64,000 bases of DNA, taken from NCBI GenBank assembly GCA_922989275.2, contig OV277862.1, forward strand, positions 67,407,832 to 67,471,831. The letters run 5' to 3'. Made by a program: the position numbers and the translations under genes. Below the pieces are notes generated by a model, which saw only the letters and a list, made by a program, of their open reading frames with translations, was not told the origin of the DNA and did not search any database. Shown piece by piece: positions 11,216-22,967 of this stretch. Within the stretch, counting starts at the first letter, position 1. Every line of letters begins with the position of its first letter. Source of the stretch: Gari tellinella (lineage: Eukaryota; Mollusca; Bivalvia; Cardiida; Psammobiidae).

Positions 11216-11655
11216 GGGTGAAGTAGCTCAGTGTTGCTTACTCTAAAGAGAGGGGTCGTGGGTTTGAATCTAGATATTTTCTAATCTAAATTCGGCATTT
11301 AATTCTTTTTTTAACATAAAATAGATATTCATTCTTATCGTTAATGTATTCTCTTTTTATATCAAATATATATGTATATTTCAATGTTTATTTTCTTCAT
11401 TTTATTCCAATTATTTTATTATTTGTTTTGTCATTTTATATGTTATTATATATTTTTTGTCTTCGATAAGTCTCACGTTACAAACTTTATATAAAAAATG
11501 ATTTTCAGGACAAGCATGCGTCTACCCGACAAAATAATTCTAAACAAAACAGAACCAAAAACACATGCCTGTATAACAACTATGGTGGGTTTCAAACTCA
11601 CGACCCTGATATTGGTAGTGCGGTGATTAAACTACTGAGCTACTATCGTCTGTGT
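11216..11655. repeat. Foldback with a tRNA-like sequence at each end
   Basis: The left end contains AGTAGCTCAGTGTTG (A-box-like) and GTGGGTTTGAATC (B-box-like). The right end has the same pair inverted: read on the minus strand, AGTAGCTCAGTAG then GTGAGTTTGAAACCC. The middle is very AT-rich. The tRNA folds are too degraded to be working tRNAs. Confidence 0.6.
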
Positions 11656-12069
11656 TACATTGAACAGTTTATGGTGTACGAGAATCGTTGTTCAGCAGCG
11701 AATCCTCCACTTTGTCCGGAAGACATAATAGCTTACGGGAAAAAGCGTAGTTTTCATATGGTGCCAGTTCTAAACTTTTCGATAGTGCTTGCATTTTAGT
11801 AGTAAAATAACTGTTTGCAGTGTTAACGTAATACTGTTGACGCTGATAGTTAAGAATTTGCAGTCAGAATCCTATGTCCATAAGTAGTATCTTATACACG
11901 CTTGTTAGACATAGGGGCATATGCTCAACATAGATTATTTGTACATGTTTTCAAATAATCTTTACAGCGAGAAAGACCTAGTCGTTCCTGTTAAACTAGA
12001 ACCAAGGCAATGTATTGATAAGTTAAAGAATCACCTTTTGTTGAAAATGATTATTCTTTTTAAAGTATT

Positions 12070-12146
12070 TGGTCGTCAGTTTGTAGCCAAATCAGACGCC
12101 AAGATACGACGCGGTGTCTGGTCTGGCTTTAAACTGTTTACATTTT
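12070..12146. repeat. Family D core copy
   Basis: CGTCAGTTTGTAGCCAAATC ... TGGCTTTAAACTGTTTAC around AGACGCCAAG/CGCGGTGTCTGG. Diverged. Confidence 0.5.
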
Positions 12147-12419
12147 GTGTGTGTTGAAAAAGAATAACGTTTTATCACTTTTGATAAAATGCACGAATGC
12201 TTCTTTCAATAGAGCAATTAGTTCTTATTTAACCCATCTGTGCATAGCGTCCCATAAATAGGACATGGGCAAACAGTAGAGACTCAGATGAGACCCCGAA
12301 TAATACTGGAGAGTCTAACTGTTTACTAGTAGGAATTTCTCTTATAAATAGAGTGGGAACTAAATATTAGACAAGATACCCTTTTAAAGAAAAAGTAGAC
12401 TTACCCAATATATAAGTAT

Positions 12420-13110
12420 AGAAGAATAAACTAATTATACAAATACAAATACAGAAACACTTATATAGCGCAAAAAGTATAAATATTCAATTGCGCTTTA
12501 CAATTGATCCTACTAATTATTACATAATTACAATATCAGGCAATATTAGTCAAAGTCATTAAGAACACATAAACACTAGTCATACATTGAAAAATTGACT
12601 GAACAAGTGTGTCTTAAGTTTTTTTCTGAAAGCATTTTCAGTTGTTACTGCTTTTAAGTCTCTAGGAATCATATTCCACCACTTTTGGTCAATCACCGCA
12701 AGTGACCGTTCAGCGATCTTCGTCCTATGTCTAGGTACAACAAACTGAATGTCGCTAGACGATCTCAGGCGGTAATTCCCTCGTACCCTAGTGAACAAGT
12801 CTCTTAGATAACTCGGTGCGGTCCCATGTACAACCCGGAAAACAATGACAAGCACTTTAAACATGATCCTCGCACAAACAGGCAACCAGTGTAACTGTTT
12901 AAGAATGTCGTAGCTATGCTGCTCATGTTGCTTTCATTACTAATCTAGCAGCATGATTTTGGACTTTTTGAAGTTTAGCTAGCTGATATGCTGGAATGTT
13001 AGCAAATAGTCCGCTACATAATCGAGGTGTGAATGAATAAGTCCGTGTATGAGAGTCTCAGCTGACTTTTGCGATAAATGTTTACGGATACACCTCAATT
13101 TTCTTAGCTG
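12420..13110 (-). pseudogene. 3' fragment of a non-LTR retrotransposon (LINE) reverse transcriptase
   Basis: On the minus strand, 12580-12885 encodes a 101-residue stretch matching the C-terminal part of many LINE ORF2 proteins: HGTAPSYLRDLF, then VPRHRTK, WWNMIPRDLK, and ...FRKKLKTHLFSQFF. Upstream (12890-13110), frame-shifted pieces still read like the preceding thumb region (SHLDYVADYL, then a KVQNHAARLV-type motif). The 3' end has the AAAGCGCAATTGAATATT...GCGCTATATAAGTG motif and a TATTTG-rich tail that I recognise from marine LINE 3' ends. It is 5'-truncated, frame-shifted and has no catalytic motif left, so it is dead. It sits in an intron in the same orientation as the host gene. Confidence 0.8.
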
Positions 13111-14244
13111 ACCATATGCTATGCATAAATGGGTTAATGTCTTTCTCTACTTAATGGATACCATAAAGTTAGCAAACTTCCATGCAGTTGCATATCTTCA
13201 TTATCACAATATACATAGTCAAGCAGAAACAAAGCCATTAAAAGCAAGCTATTCAAAGCAACCTTTTTGCAATAAGTATTCCTTTTACAGCAATCGGCAA
13301 CTACTGTTGCATTGCAATCGGTTAAGAGCATGATCAGACACCGAGAAACTTGGCGTCTGGTCTGGTTCGAATCTCTTGAAATTACTTTCTTCGTTTCCTC
13401 AATTCAACTGCCTGAAACCCGTGTTTGATAAAATAAAATGTTTTGACAATGTTCAAACTATTAAAGAATATTATAACATATAGCGGTGGAAGGGTTAAAA
13501 CCGGGGCTGCTGCAAAACATTCAAAAGCAATAAAACCAGGTGTAAATCGCAAAGGCACAAAATTAGAGCTTAATTTACAAAACCTATTGGAGACAAATAC
13601 AAAATGTAAAAGAAAATCAGGAAATCATAATGTAAATTAACAATAGAATGACTTCCTGACGGGTAAATCATAAAAACCGCAATGGTAGGACAATCATATG
13701 CTGACTACACGTTTCAGTTAACCATGACATGATACTAATATAAAGCGGTTGATACTTTTGTAAACATATTTGGTCCTCATGCAAGTAGGGCCAGATCAAG
13801 GCTCAAACTGTGTGACGCTTAGGGTCAGTGTTTTGCAAAATTGAGATGTAAATAAACAGATGCTTAAGCTGACGAATACGTGTTCTTTGAAAACGATTTA
13901 AAATCTAATATTGCAATGGAAAGTAAAATAATTTCGATAAATGCATATAAAACATATTTACTGAAAAATACTGAAGAAGAAATAAAAAAAATCGTAAGTT
14001 ATACCGTAAATACCTAATTTCAATAAATGTGATGTAAAACAGAGTTAAAGAAAAATGACAAAAATAAAATTTTCTTCAAGAAAATGTCAATAGGGAAACT
14101 GCAAAATATATATTTATGATACCATCTGGTATCTCTTATGAAGAGTCCTTACCTAAGTATTTGGTAATGTCTATGGAGAAAAAAAAAGCAATATGGGCAT
14201 AGCAATGATGGCATACACTATACGCCCAAGCGTAATATACACAG

Positions 14245-14469
14245 CTGGGGCCCGTTTCATAAAACTTCGTACGACAAATGTTGTCGTAACTCAGATTATA
14301 AAAGTCTCAATTATTATCTATTTCTCCATCTAATCCAGTCTTGTGACATCGTTTTGGAATCGTCTTGAAAAGATGTTACAAGACAGAGTTAGATAGAGAA
14401 ATCATAAATTAAATGTATTTTGACTTACGACAACATTTGTCGTACGAAGTTTTATGAAACGGGCCCCAG
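14245..14469. mobile_element. Family H MITE (CTGGGGCCCG ends)
   Basis: About 38 bp near-perfect terminal inverted repeat: CTGGGGCCCGTTTCATAAAA, then CTTCGTACGACAA..., mirrored at the right end. 225 bp, no ORF. A sister copy is at 62264-62511. Confidence 0.75.
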
Positions 14470-14587
14470 ATGGATAACAGATTTTATTACAGATATAAGC
14501 GTCATGCAGCACGGGGTGTAAAAAAGCACCATAAGGGTGGATGTTTGTGTTAGTTTAGTTCTGCAATAAGCAGTCGCTAGTAGAGTA

Positions 14588-15021
14588 TATAACCCCTTCA
14601 CTGCCTTGCCCAGGGCACAATGGTTATATGTTAAACAGTTTGGACCCTGATCTATTCAGGATCCAAACCGTTTGGAACTCGTATCGATGTCATTAAGGCT
14701 GAAATCTAAATTTTAAAATGAAAATCAGAAGACACTTGTTTTAACCATTTCACCGCAAAAGTCGCCTAAAGACGAATTTGCAAAAAGTTTTGATCCTGAT
14801 CAGACGCCGCGTAACGCGGCGTCTGATCAGGATTAAAACTGTTTGGCACTCATTTCGATATTTCTTCTGTCATACTCTCTTAAATCTAACTTTGAAATGA
14901 TACTGCAGACAACAATTTTGAAGCAGACGACACAATAACGGTGTAGGGCTTAAAATAAGCTCAAAAATAACTTGGCGCCGAAACGGTTAAGCAAATGTCT
15001 TCACGGCAGTGAATGGGTTAA
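14588..15021. mobile_element. Two D2-type TTAA elements, apparently nested
   Basis: The outer ends are ATAACCCCTTCACTGCC (14588) and GGCAGTGAATGGGTTAA (to 15021), with a core at 14632-14676. A second unit at 14741-14953, TTAACCATTTCACCGC to GGGCTTAA, sits inside with its own clean core (14786-14852) GATCAGACGCCGCGTAACGC and complement. This is best read as insertion of one element into another at a TTAA. Confidence 0.6.
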
Positions 15022-15176
15022 TCTTTTGTACGGAATGAGCGAATGTGTGATCAATGTTGAAAACAATGTGGATCGAGATGGGTAGGTAAGTTGCTCATTC
15101 GAATAAAAACTGTTTGACATTATTATTATTTCTAAAAAGAAAAGGGTGATAAATTATTCTTAAGCTTGCTGTAAAT

Positions 15177-15186
15177 TTTATTTATT
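15177..15186 (-). promoter_or_regulatory. Candidate polyadenylation signal (AATAAATAAA, minus strand)
   Basis: Two overlapping AATAAA hexamers on the minus strand lie about 330 nt downstream of the TGA at 15518-15520. They would fit a transcript ending in the extended form of exon 9. No experimental support; the hexamer is common in AT-rich DNA. Confidence 0.3.
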
Positions 15187-15517
15187 GTAAACTAAAATTT
15201 ACTTACGTTCGAAAAACTAAGCCATCATTCACAAAAGTAGTGAACAGTGTAGACCCTGAGGAGACGCCGCAAATTGCCGTGTCTCGCTAAATTCGTCACT
15301 ATTTGCTATTTTATATGAAACGATCTGCTTGAAAACAAACGATACAGTGTTCTTAAATAAGCCCTGTGTATATAATAATGGAATCCTCAAGCAAGCACAA
15401 TGGGGAATTGTAATTTCCAGGCATGAATGGAAATTGCAAAATTCAGGCATAAAAGGGTTAGCAGATCTTAATGGAATAGCTTTGAAGGAAAGCTGAGCAG
15501 TACACAGCGAGGTTCTG

Positions 15518-15585
15518 TCAATGAAGAAGCAGCAACGCCAATAAAGCAGCTTGCATAGCCGGAAATGACGTGTAACATTCCAAAC
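15518..15585 (-). other. Read-through of exon 9: possible alternative C-terminus with hydrophobic tail
   Basis: If the weak donor at 15584-15585 (GGAG|GTTTGG) is not used, the frame stays open for another 22 codons to TGA. The tail reads LECYTSFPAMQ followed by AALLALLLLH. A small-residue region (GGG), a short spacer and a terminal hydrophobic run are what a GPI-attachment signal looks like, so this may be a membrane-anchored isoform. It could equally be unspliced intron. Confidence 0.4.
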
Positions 15586-15765
15586 CTCCGCCGAAGAAGG
15601 TGCCTCCGGTACCGGTTCCAGTACCGCCGGTTCCCGTCATAGTTCCAGTTCCGGTTCCGGTTCCTGGGAAAGTTCCAGTTCCAGTTCCGGTTCCGGTCAT
15701 AGTTCCAGTTCCAGTTCCGGTCATGGTTCCAGTTCCGGTCATGGTTCCGGTTCCTGTTGAACCTC
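15586..15765 (-). CDS. Exon 9: Thr-Gly repeat linker
   Basis: Encodes 60 codons of almost pure alternating Thr and Gly with periodic Met (...T-G-T-G-T-M-T-G...) plus one F-P and one F-F. On the plus strand the repeat appears as GTTCCAGTTCCGGTTCC-like units. The acceptor follows TATAAATAG; an alternative in-frame acceptor lies 12 bp further in. The donor GGAG|GTTTGG is placed by analogy with the other repeat exons and is weak. Thr-Gly tracts are flexible and potentially O-glycosylated; they act here as a spacer between ShKT2 and ShKT3. The unit repetition makes length variation between alleles likely. Confidence 0.75.
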
Positions 15766-15852
15766 CTATTTATACATCAGTACACAGGCAATCGAACTCA
15801 GTTCTTTTCTTTTGATCATATGTGCACATATTAACATTTGGTTGTTCATTAT

Positions 15853-16012
15853 AGGAATAAACAACATTTTTTGCGGTTCACGACGGTATGAATACATCGG
15901 CTTCGCAGGGGATAAGTTTCGTATAAGCCCGAAGGGCGTTTACGATAAACTTTCCCTGCGAAGCCGATGTATTCATACCGCGTGAACGGCAAAAAGATGT
16001 TGTTTATTCCTT
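15853..16012. repeat. 160 bp near-perfect hairpin element
   Basis: GGAATAAACAACATTTTTTG pairs with the right end CAAAAAGATGTTGTTTATTCC (minor mismatch), and GGTATGAATACATCGGCTTC pairs with its complement. The loop is near 15930. One copy in the window. Confidence 0.75.
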
Positions 16013-16575
16013 ATATTTATATTTTTATTTTCTGTCTTGTCCATTTAATGTGTAATTTGAGCAGATTTGTTTCCATGTATATAAATATATCATATACCGG
16101 CCAAATTGGTTTGACAGATGTAATGCTGGATGTAACAGCCATTCGATCTCTATAATCTGCGGTATGAAAAGTAGTCCAAAATACATGTTTCGGAGTTGAT
16201 TACAAAGTCAAGATTTTACCCTCAAAACTGTCGCGATGTGCTTAACGAACACTTATAAGTCATTAAAAATAAACAATGCAACTTAAATATCTATTATTAA
16301 AGCATATTTTAAAAAATCGGTCGCGCATGTTTGTTTCAGCCTAATTACACTCCATAGCAACCATTAACTAGTCACTAGGTCGGTATCTCTCCGCGGCGGA
16401 GACTCCGCCCTCTTTCTAACTGGCTGGTACCAGTTTCGATTTGTAGGTTCATCGAGAATTGACCTGCATATTTTAATACGATTACATAGAGACTTTACAG
16501 GGTGAATGTAAATATTACAACTCTACAAATTGCAATACGACTTCCATGGCATACTTGAACTTTGCTATCTCGAAC

Positions 16576-17000
16576 ACGTTTAAAGGTGTATCAAACCAAT
16601 AAGCGAAAGTTTCAAAGTATCTAACTTTTTTTCTTTCATGTTTATTTTGGAAGAGATGTATAAGATAAATGAAAAAATACAGAAAAAATCATATGTTGGT
16701 GTGCATTTTTTTTTCACTGCAATTTGAAAATGTTTGTCAAATCTCACGTTTTTTTTTTCAAATTTTGTCAAATTTAAAGTATAAGCTTCAGTAAAATATA
16801 TTTAAATAAAAATAAACATAGTTATTTTGTTTTTCATTATGTTATTCATGTCTATGGAAGTATTTTCACATAAAGAAACTAAATCAAGACCAAACAAGCA
16901 CCAGATTTGAAAAATATGAATCTCTGAATCAACAACATTGTTTTTATGGGCAACGATATTTCTTTTGAAAAAGTTATATTATCAAAAATAGTAAAAGACA
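16576..17000. mobile_element. Partial copy of the AGGGTGTAT-ended element
   Basis: Begins TTTAAAGGTGTATCAAACCA and follows the left part of the 30404-31355 element (GGAAGAG, ATGAATGAAAAAAT-like stretches, ...ACAAAGCAGG-like spacer) for roughly 350-400 bp. The right inverted repeat is missing. Confidence 0.6.
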
Positions 17001-17192
17001 TATTCTGGAGCCTGATCAGATGCCGAGTTACTACTTAAAGAATATGTGTGATGAACTTAGTTTCTGGAGCTTGTGCAGAGCTCCTTTCCGACAAAGGTCC
17101 TTAAAACAATGATTCCCTCTTTACAATAGTAATTTACAAATATCAGTGTTGTTGGCCTTGACACTGAAAAGTGTTAATCAAAATCTATTTAC

Positions 17193-17312
17193 CTGAGCAT
17201 TTGCCGCAGAATTTCTTGCAGTGTCCATCTACCCATTTGGCGTAGCTTGCATCGCTACAAACCGATGTGGTGTAAGCAGCGCAGTTTGGGATCGTGTCGG
17301 CACAGCTACCAG
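17193..17312 (-). CDS. Exon 8: ShKT domain 2
   Basis: Encodes 40 codons with six ShKT cysteines (spacing 6-7-12-3-2), including CADTIPNC and AKWVDGHC. The acceptor follows TTTTATAG and the donor is TCAG|GTAAAT, phase 1 both ends. It is preceded in the transcript by the 22968-23000 linker exon, whose final T completes a Ser codon, and is followed by the Thr-Gly exon at 15586-15765. Confidence 0.9.
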
Positions 17313-17547
17313 CTATAAAAGTGACAGTATAATGTGTCACAATGCATAGGAAACATCTATTGAAGAAGGCAGTACCTTGCGTCAATTAAAAGCGCAACGG
17401 CACTTCAGTTACATGTAGAAAATTACGGCTGTTTCTAAATGTTAATGATTTGATTTAATCTCCTTTAAACAAGTTTGAGCCTGATTAGACTCCGAATTAT
17501 GTGTGAAATGAGTATTTTGAAATGTTAGCGAATATATTTAACCTGAA

Positions 17548-17618
17548 AAGCAAACAGTTTGGAGCCTTGTAAGTCACAGGGTGACTCGGCGTCTAATCTG
17601 GCTCAAAACTGTTTGCAG
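17548..17618. repeat. Family D core copy
   Basis: GCAAACAGTTTGGAGCCTTG ... TCTGGCTCAAAACTGTTTGC arms with a GACTCGGCGTCTAATC centre. The left GACGCC arm is degraded. Confidence 0.6.
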
Positions 17619-18448
17619 TGGACATTTATCAGGGAAAGGCGTATATTGTGGAAGAATGCCTTTTTTTTTCATTGTATAATAATGATAAATGCACGGATAT
17701 TATTTTAACATTTCGACAAAATACACATGTACAATCAAACTTTGATATATCGTGCTTGCTTAAGTCGAACATATCAGTGGCTTAACCACGTTTTAATTTT
17801 GAAATAAGGATATCTTCAACCGAAGCCAAGCCAAAATATTAGCATTCATTTGCAGAAAAAGTAGCATGCTGCTTTGCAAAGTGGCGGTACGGAGAGTGTC
17901 ACTGCGGTCGATACCGCGGCTGTTTAAAAAGCTGCCATAAGATTCTTTAATGACATTTAAAGGCTGTATGTATAAATAATCTCTAAAGATTTCACTTGCT
18001 GCTATGGCCATCTTCAGAATGACGATATCGCACGTCTCCGGTCATGCTGAAGATGACCACAGCAGTGGTCGAAACCGTCAACAATAAGTGACATCTTTAT
18101 GTGTTGTGAATAGAAGAAAAACATGTCTACAACTGTGCATTATCAACATAATGATTTCATTCAAAGAAAAAAGAATCTCCAAATATGCTTGAAATAATAT
18201 TCACGTGTTTCATGAAATCATTTAAAAAATAGGATTTCGGCCAAATCCGGTGTTCCGGCTCTTTACAGTATTATTCAAAAATTATATACATGTACATACA
18301 GAGAACTTATTTTATACATAAATATAACAATATTCAAGATAGGGAATAAAATAGATTTTATTTATAAAACTACTATTTTCTTATATGTCGACCTCTAAGA
18401 GCCTATTTCAATGAAAAGCATATTCAAACACACGTCACATTCTTGTTA

Positions 18449-18694
18449 CAGTGGAGAATATGTTATTCTTTCCCGTTTAAACGCAAACGTACGCAAACGC
18501 AAAGCACTAGAACGTAGAAAAGAACAACTTTTGGACAATTCTGATATTTCATGTTTATCTTGGTGGCAAACAGTTTGGAGCCTGATCAGACGCCGGGTTA
18601 CCCGGCGTCTGATCTGGCTCCAAACTAGTTGCACTGCAAATAATAGTTTAAGCGTAAACGCGTTTATTGGGAAAGAATAACAGATTCTTCACTG
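18449..18694. mobile_element. Family M MITE (TA-flanked, CAGTGGAGAAT ends) with D core
   Basis: TA|CAGTGGAGAATATGTTATTC ... GAATAACAGATTCTTCACTG|TA, 246 bp. The inner part holds the perfect palindrome CAGACGCCGGGTTACCCGGC within CAAACAGTTTGGAGCCTGAT arms. TA duplications and CAGT ends fit mariner/pogo-type MITEs (inference). Sister copies: 33747-33991 and 63681-63926 (inverted). Confidence 0.85.
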
Positions 18695-19959
18695 TACGTG
18701 CATTCAGTCATAAAATCATAGAGAACAAGTAAAAAGTTGCTGTAAATTTACAGCAAAGGGAAGAAGGGCTGCGTTAGAAAAGGGCATGTTTGAATTTAAC
18801 AGGAAAGAAATGGGGTTATATAAGAAAATGTTAAATGATTAATACGTTGTTGACATAACAAGGAAAATAGTTAAAGAGCATACACATACGTGAAAGTTCT
18901 CTATGCAGAATAAAAAGTAAAAAGTATTGAAATCAGTACGGAAACTGAGAACTTGGAAACCAGAGAACATGCGACGTTTTATTAAGACACATTGTCGGTA
19001 TGGTTGGTTGAACTCTTTACTCAATAGAAGCTGGAAAATCTGAATCCAAGGTGAAAGTGAAGCAGTCAAGCAGAATGCGTGTGAAGGAACGTTTTGCTTT
19101 ATACTGTTGTCTCCTAGTCTCGGGGTGAGGGGTGGGGGCTTAGAATGCTATTAAGAATTCTTCTTTGAGGCTTAAAACCAGTTGAAACCCCGAATTAAGT
19201 AGAACATCCATAAAAGTACAAGCATTTGAATATACCATCCTGCATGATCTGAATCAGTCAAATGTTTTTCGTAACATTGGGGCTTCCGATTGGTTGTCAA
19301 CGTTTGTTGCTATGGAGATGATAAACTGTTCAGTTTAGATAAGTATTTTTAGAGTCTCTTTATATCTATCATGTGGAAAATTTCTGCATCTGTTGCATTA
19401 ATTAATATGCAACAGGTTTAACATATAAATTTCGACAAAGGAGAATTCAGATCTAATTATGATGTTTTATGGGTCCATACAACATTATTCAACAGACATT
19501 TAGCGGAAAGAAAAAGTTGAAAAATATTTCTGGATGTCAGATAGCCAATTTCATCCGTTTTGGTAAGCCCCGAAATCATGAGAAACCCTGAGAATTCGAG
19601 AATTGACGATGGTTGCATTTGTCTTTAAGCAACCATATGCGTTGAAGGCTGAAAGTAAGCTAAAGAGTAAAGAGTGGTAATGCAAAAGCAGTAATGATTG
19701 AATAAAAAGATAATTATATAACGGATGTGTGAGGTATACACAAGGGAAATATAGCACATGTTTAAATTGAGGCAGTTATACCTGTGGACTGGAAAAAAAC
19801 AAGTATAGTGCAACTTAACTAATTGACGCTATCAAATGATTACATTGGTCAAAAGAAACAGTATATATTTAGAGATTGGTACAATTTATGAAATGTTCAA
19901 GACTGAGCCAAAACATAAAATAAGATGTATAAAAAAAAAAGTAATATACCAAGTTAAAG

Positions 19960-20279
19960 TCTACTTTCAGTCCGAATGACCGCTCAGCCGACTGTACATA
20001 TACTCCCCTGATCATCGAGCCATATTGCCTATGAGCACTGCTAACATATGGCGCAGTCAAATGCAACCGCAGTACCGACTCAGACCCTTCACAGGTACCC
20101 ATTTTAACCCCTGGGTGGAGAGGAGCAATTCGCGGTACACGTCTTGCTCAAGAACATTCCTGTACATCATCGGGGATTCAGAAAATCCCCTAGTCAGACC
20201 GCTGGTCCGGCGGGGGATCGACCTCACGACCCCTGGTACCGTAGTCCAAGGTGTTAACCATTGGGCCACTACCGCCGGT
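19960..20279 (-). mobile_element. tRNA-derived SINE
   Basis: The minus strand starts with a degraded tRNA-like head (GTAGTGGCCCAATGGTTAAC as A box region, GGTCGATCCCC as B box) and continues into a body containing TTGCTCCTCTCCACCCAGGG and AAAATGGGTACC. The same body occurs at 28770-29042. The region has a fairly long ORF with no coding resemblance. Confidence 0.7.
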
Positions 20280-20639
20280 AATAATATTTTATTATAATAT
20301 TTTATTAGCAGGAAGAAAAAGTAGACTGTGAAGCTGAATAGGGTTTTCAACACTTTAAGAGCAAATAATTTTCCACCATTTAGTATAATTTCAACAATAA
20401 CTGCATTCATTTGAATAGCCACTGGAATGTTAACAGCACTGTGCATAGTCTAAGTTAGTTTGTGCAACAATAATGTCCCCGCTGGAATCAAAGTATAATA
20501 TACTGGTAGATTTGAACTCATGTTGGCATAACTCATGAATTATTAGAATTATTTCAAGCTGACTTGCGCAGTCTCATGATGTACCTTTATTTGACATTTC
20601 AGTTCAAAATGTAAGTGTATGACTGACAAATTGAGGGGA

Positions 20640-20800
20640 GACTATACAAACTATTAAAAATATGCATCATCAGAAATATTTTCTAAATCCTAGATGATAA
20701 AGTAGACTCAAAGAATGCGCATTAAGGTGCATTTTACTTAACGTTCAGCCTGCTTTAAGTGACAGTCTGTCTTTAAACTAGAAACAGACTTGTAAGATAT
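20640..20800. mobile_element. Partial family A MITE
   Basis: ATATGCATCATCAGAAATATTTTC and CCTAGATGATAAAG lead to a degraded core AGAATGCGCATTAAGGTGC, then CAGCCTGCTTTAAGTGACAG. Ends not preserved. Confidence 0.55.
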
Positions 20801-20954
20801 ATAATTATGCATTTAGCGGCCAACTTTTTCAGTTTCAGAGTCGATGCCACAAAGGCATACCCATGTGATTTCATGAAGACAAGGTAAAAGGATGCATGCA
20901 CAGTATGACCCGCTTTGTGAATGGTCTAACGGTGGAGGTGTTAGTATATCTCAT

Positions 20955-21295
20955 TTAACCCTTTACCTCATAGCCTGTTTATAGTTTTGAAGACAAGTGA
21001 CCACTTAAAGCAGGTTGAAAGTAAAGCAGAATGTGCCTTAAGGCACATTCTGCTTTACTTTCAACCTGCTTTAAGCTAAAATATGCGATGCTATATAAGA
21101 TATTTGTAATGGTAATTGTTCATGAGGCTTAAGGCACATTCTGCTTTACTTTCAACCTGCTTTAAGCTAAAATATGCGATGCTATATAAGATATTTGTAA
21201 TGGTAATTGTTCATGAGGGTATAAACTGGAACTATTTTTTCAGCGGAGGAATAAATCAAATACGCTAAAAGTCGCTTCTATGGGGAAAGGGTTAA
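20955..21295. mobile_element. Family A MITE with internal tandem duplication
   Basis: TTAACCCTTTACCTCATAGC to GGAAAGGGTTAA. About 93 bp running from the right half of the core into the right arm is present twice (about 21033-21126 and 21127-21219), giving one left and two right core arms. The right TTAA (21292-21295) is shared with the next element. Confidence 0.8.
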
Positions 21296-21691
21296 CCCCT
21301 TCCTTGCCATGTCATCTGCTATAAACTATTGACGTCTGCTTTTATTTCTCCAATTTATATTTGAGATAAAGTGACTAAATTTATCAAACAGTTTAGATCT
21401 TGGTCAGAAGATTTTTAAAACTAGTTAGAACCAGATCTGAAGTGAAGGTTCACTGAAAATTGAACCTCACTTTTTTCCTTAATGTTTTAGAGAGTCCTAT
21501 GCAATTTGTGTAGACTCAGATCAGAGGACTCTGACAGGAGCTCTCTGATAACGGTAATGCAATATACATGTACATCTATTGTAAAAACAACCTCAAACAA
21601 TCCAAACAGACGCTGTGTTACACGATGTCTGACAAGGATCCAAACGTTTGGTAAATACCATTGTACTTAGTGCAAGGCAAGAATGGGTTAA
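21292..21691. mobile_element. D2-type TTAA element, interrupted
   Basis: TTAACCCCTTCCTTGCCATG left end and GGCAAGAATGGGTTAA right end. It contains two partial cores (CAAACAGTTTAGATCTTGG near 21385, and CAAACAGACGCTGTGTTACAC near 21604) and an E-like segment between them, so it is probably composite. Confidence 0.5.
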
Positions 21692-22058
21692 ACGAAACTA
21701 AACGCAAACGCATTGCGATAAAATGTAGAAAAGTACAGAAATTCTAAGTGCATACGTTTGTTTTAATCTAGAATACAGTTTGGAAAATTGCCAAAAAAAT
21801 GACTTTTCCAGAACATCATATCGCTACATAAAAGCTTATTCTGCAAGACTATTGTATTCGCGAACAAAATGGTTTTAATATTGTGATTTTGGCATTTCAC
21901 TTTTTGTCAGAAATATATCTTTTTATATGTTTTAAATACCTCTAACATTGGATTTTAAAAAGATGAACTTGCGTTCGGAGTGTTGTTGTTGAGACATCGC
22001 TCGAGACCGAAACATCTGTGTCTAAGACAAGTACAGTGGAAAAGACATTAATTCCCGT

Positions 22059-22311
22059 TTAACCCATTACCTGATAGCATATTTCTAGAATTGAAAATAG
22101 GTTACTACTTAAAGCAGGTTGAAAGTAAAGCAGAATGCGCTTAAGGCGCATTCTGCTTTACTTTCAGCCTGCTTTAAGCTATCCTGTGCTAGAATATATA
22201 GAAAAGTTTCCCTATAATATATATTCATGACTGATTAAATTGGAACTATTTTCTTCAGCGGAGGAATAAATTAAATACGCTAAAAGTCGCTTCTATTGGG
22301 GAAAGGGTTAA
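22059..22311. mobile_element. Family A MITE
   Basis: TTAACCCATTACCTGATAGC to GGAAAGGGTTAA, with the core GCAGAATGCGCTTAAGGCGC intact. It is directly followed by a family M fragment. Confidence 0.8.
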
Positions 22312-22525
22312 AGGCTACGAAACACAAACGCATTGCAATAAAATGTAGAAAATGACTGTTTGACAATGATGAATATTTGTTTAAATCAGAGTGGCAAACG
22401 GTTTGAATACTGATCAGACACCGGGTTACCCGGTGTCTGATCTAGCTCCAAACTGTGTGCCATGGAAATAATAGTTTTGATATAAATGCGTTTATCGGGA
22501 AAGGATAACGGCTTCTGCACTGTAA
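22312..22525. mobile_element. Family M MITE, left end lost, with D core
   Basis: Right end AAAGGATAACGGCTTCTGCACTG|TA and core GATCAGACACCGGGTTACCC with complement. The left terminus appears replaced by the family A copy at 22059-22311. Confidence 0.55.
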
Positions 22526-22967
22526 GTATTGAGTACGGGAAAGTATCCTTACCCGACAAAACACACTGATTTAAACTCACTGGTCCCTTTTCAAATGGAC
22601 AAATCTAATCTAGAATTAAACATAGTATATTTTTTAATGTTTGTTGTTGTTTTTACAATAGATGTATATTGCATTACGACAGAGTCCTCTGATCTGAATC
22701 TACACTATTTGCATAGAACAAGTGAAATCTTCACGGGTACACTGTTTCAAAGAACGGTTATACTCCTTACCAGGGTTTTTAATTGTTTAAGTAAATAACC
22801 GCACTAAAAGATATAAAAAATGAAAACCTAATGGCTAGTTATGTGGCCGCAGACTTAGCGTATATCGTCAAGCAAAAAAGAACCGTGTTTTCGCATCTGG
22901 AAGGGTTAGTAATTCGATATATCAACTATGCCTGACCAAAAAGGTTAAAAACGCATGCTTCACTTAC

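Noticed and set aside
12580..12885. Functional host gene in the LINE fragment
   Set aside because: The motifs are those of LINE reverse transcriptase C-termini, upstream sequence is frame-shifted, and a typical LINE tail follows.
20057..20446. 129-codon minus-strand ORF
   Set aside because: It runs through a SINE; the apparent peptide is translation of the tRNA-like head.
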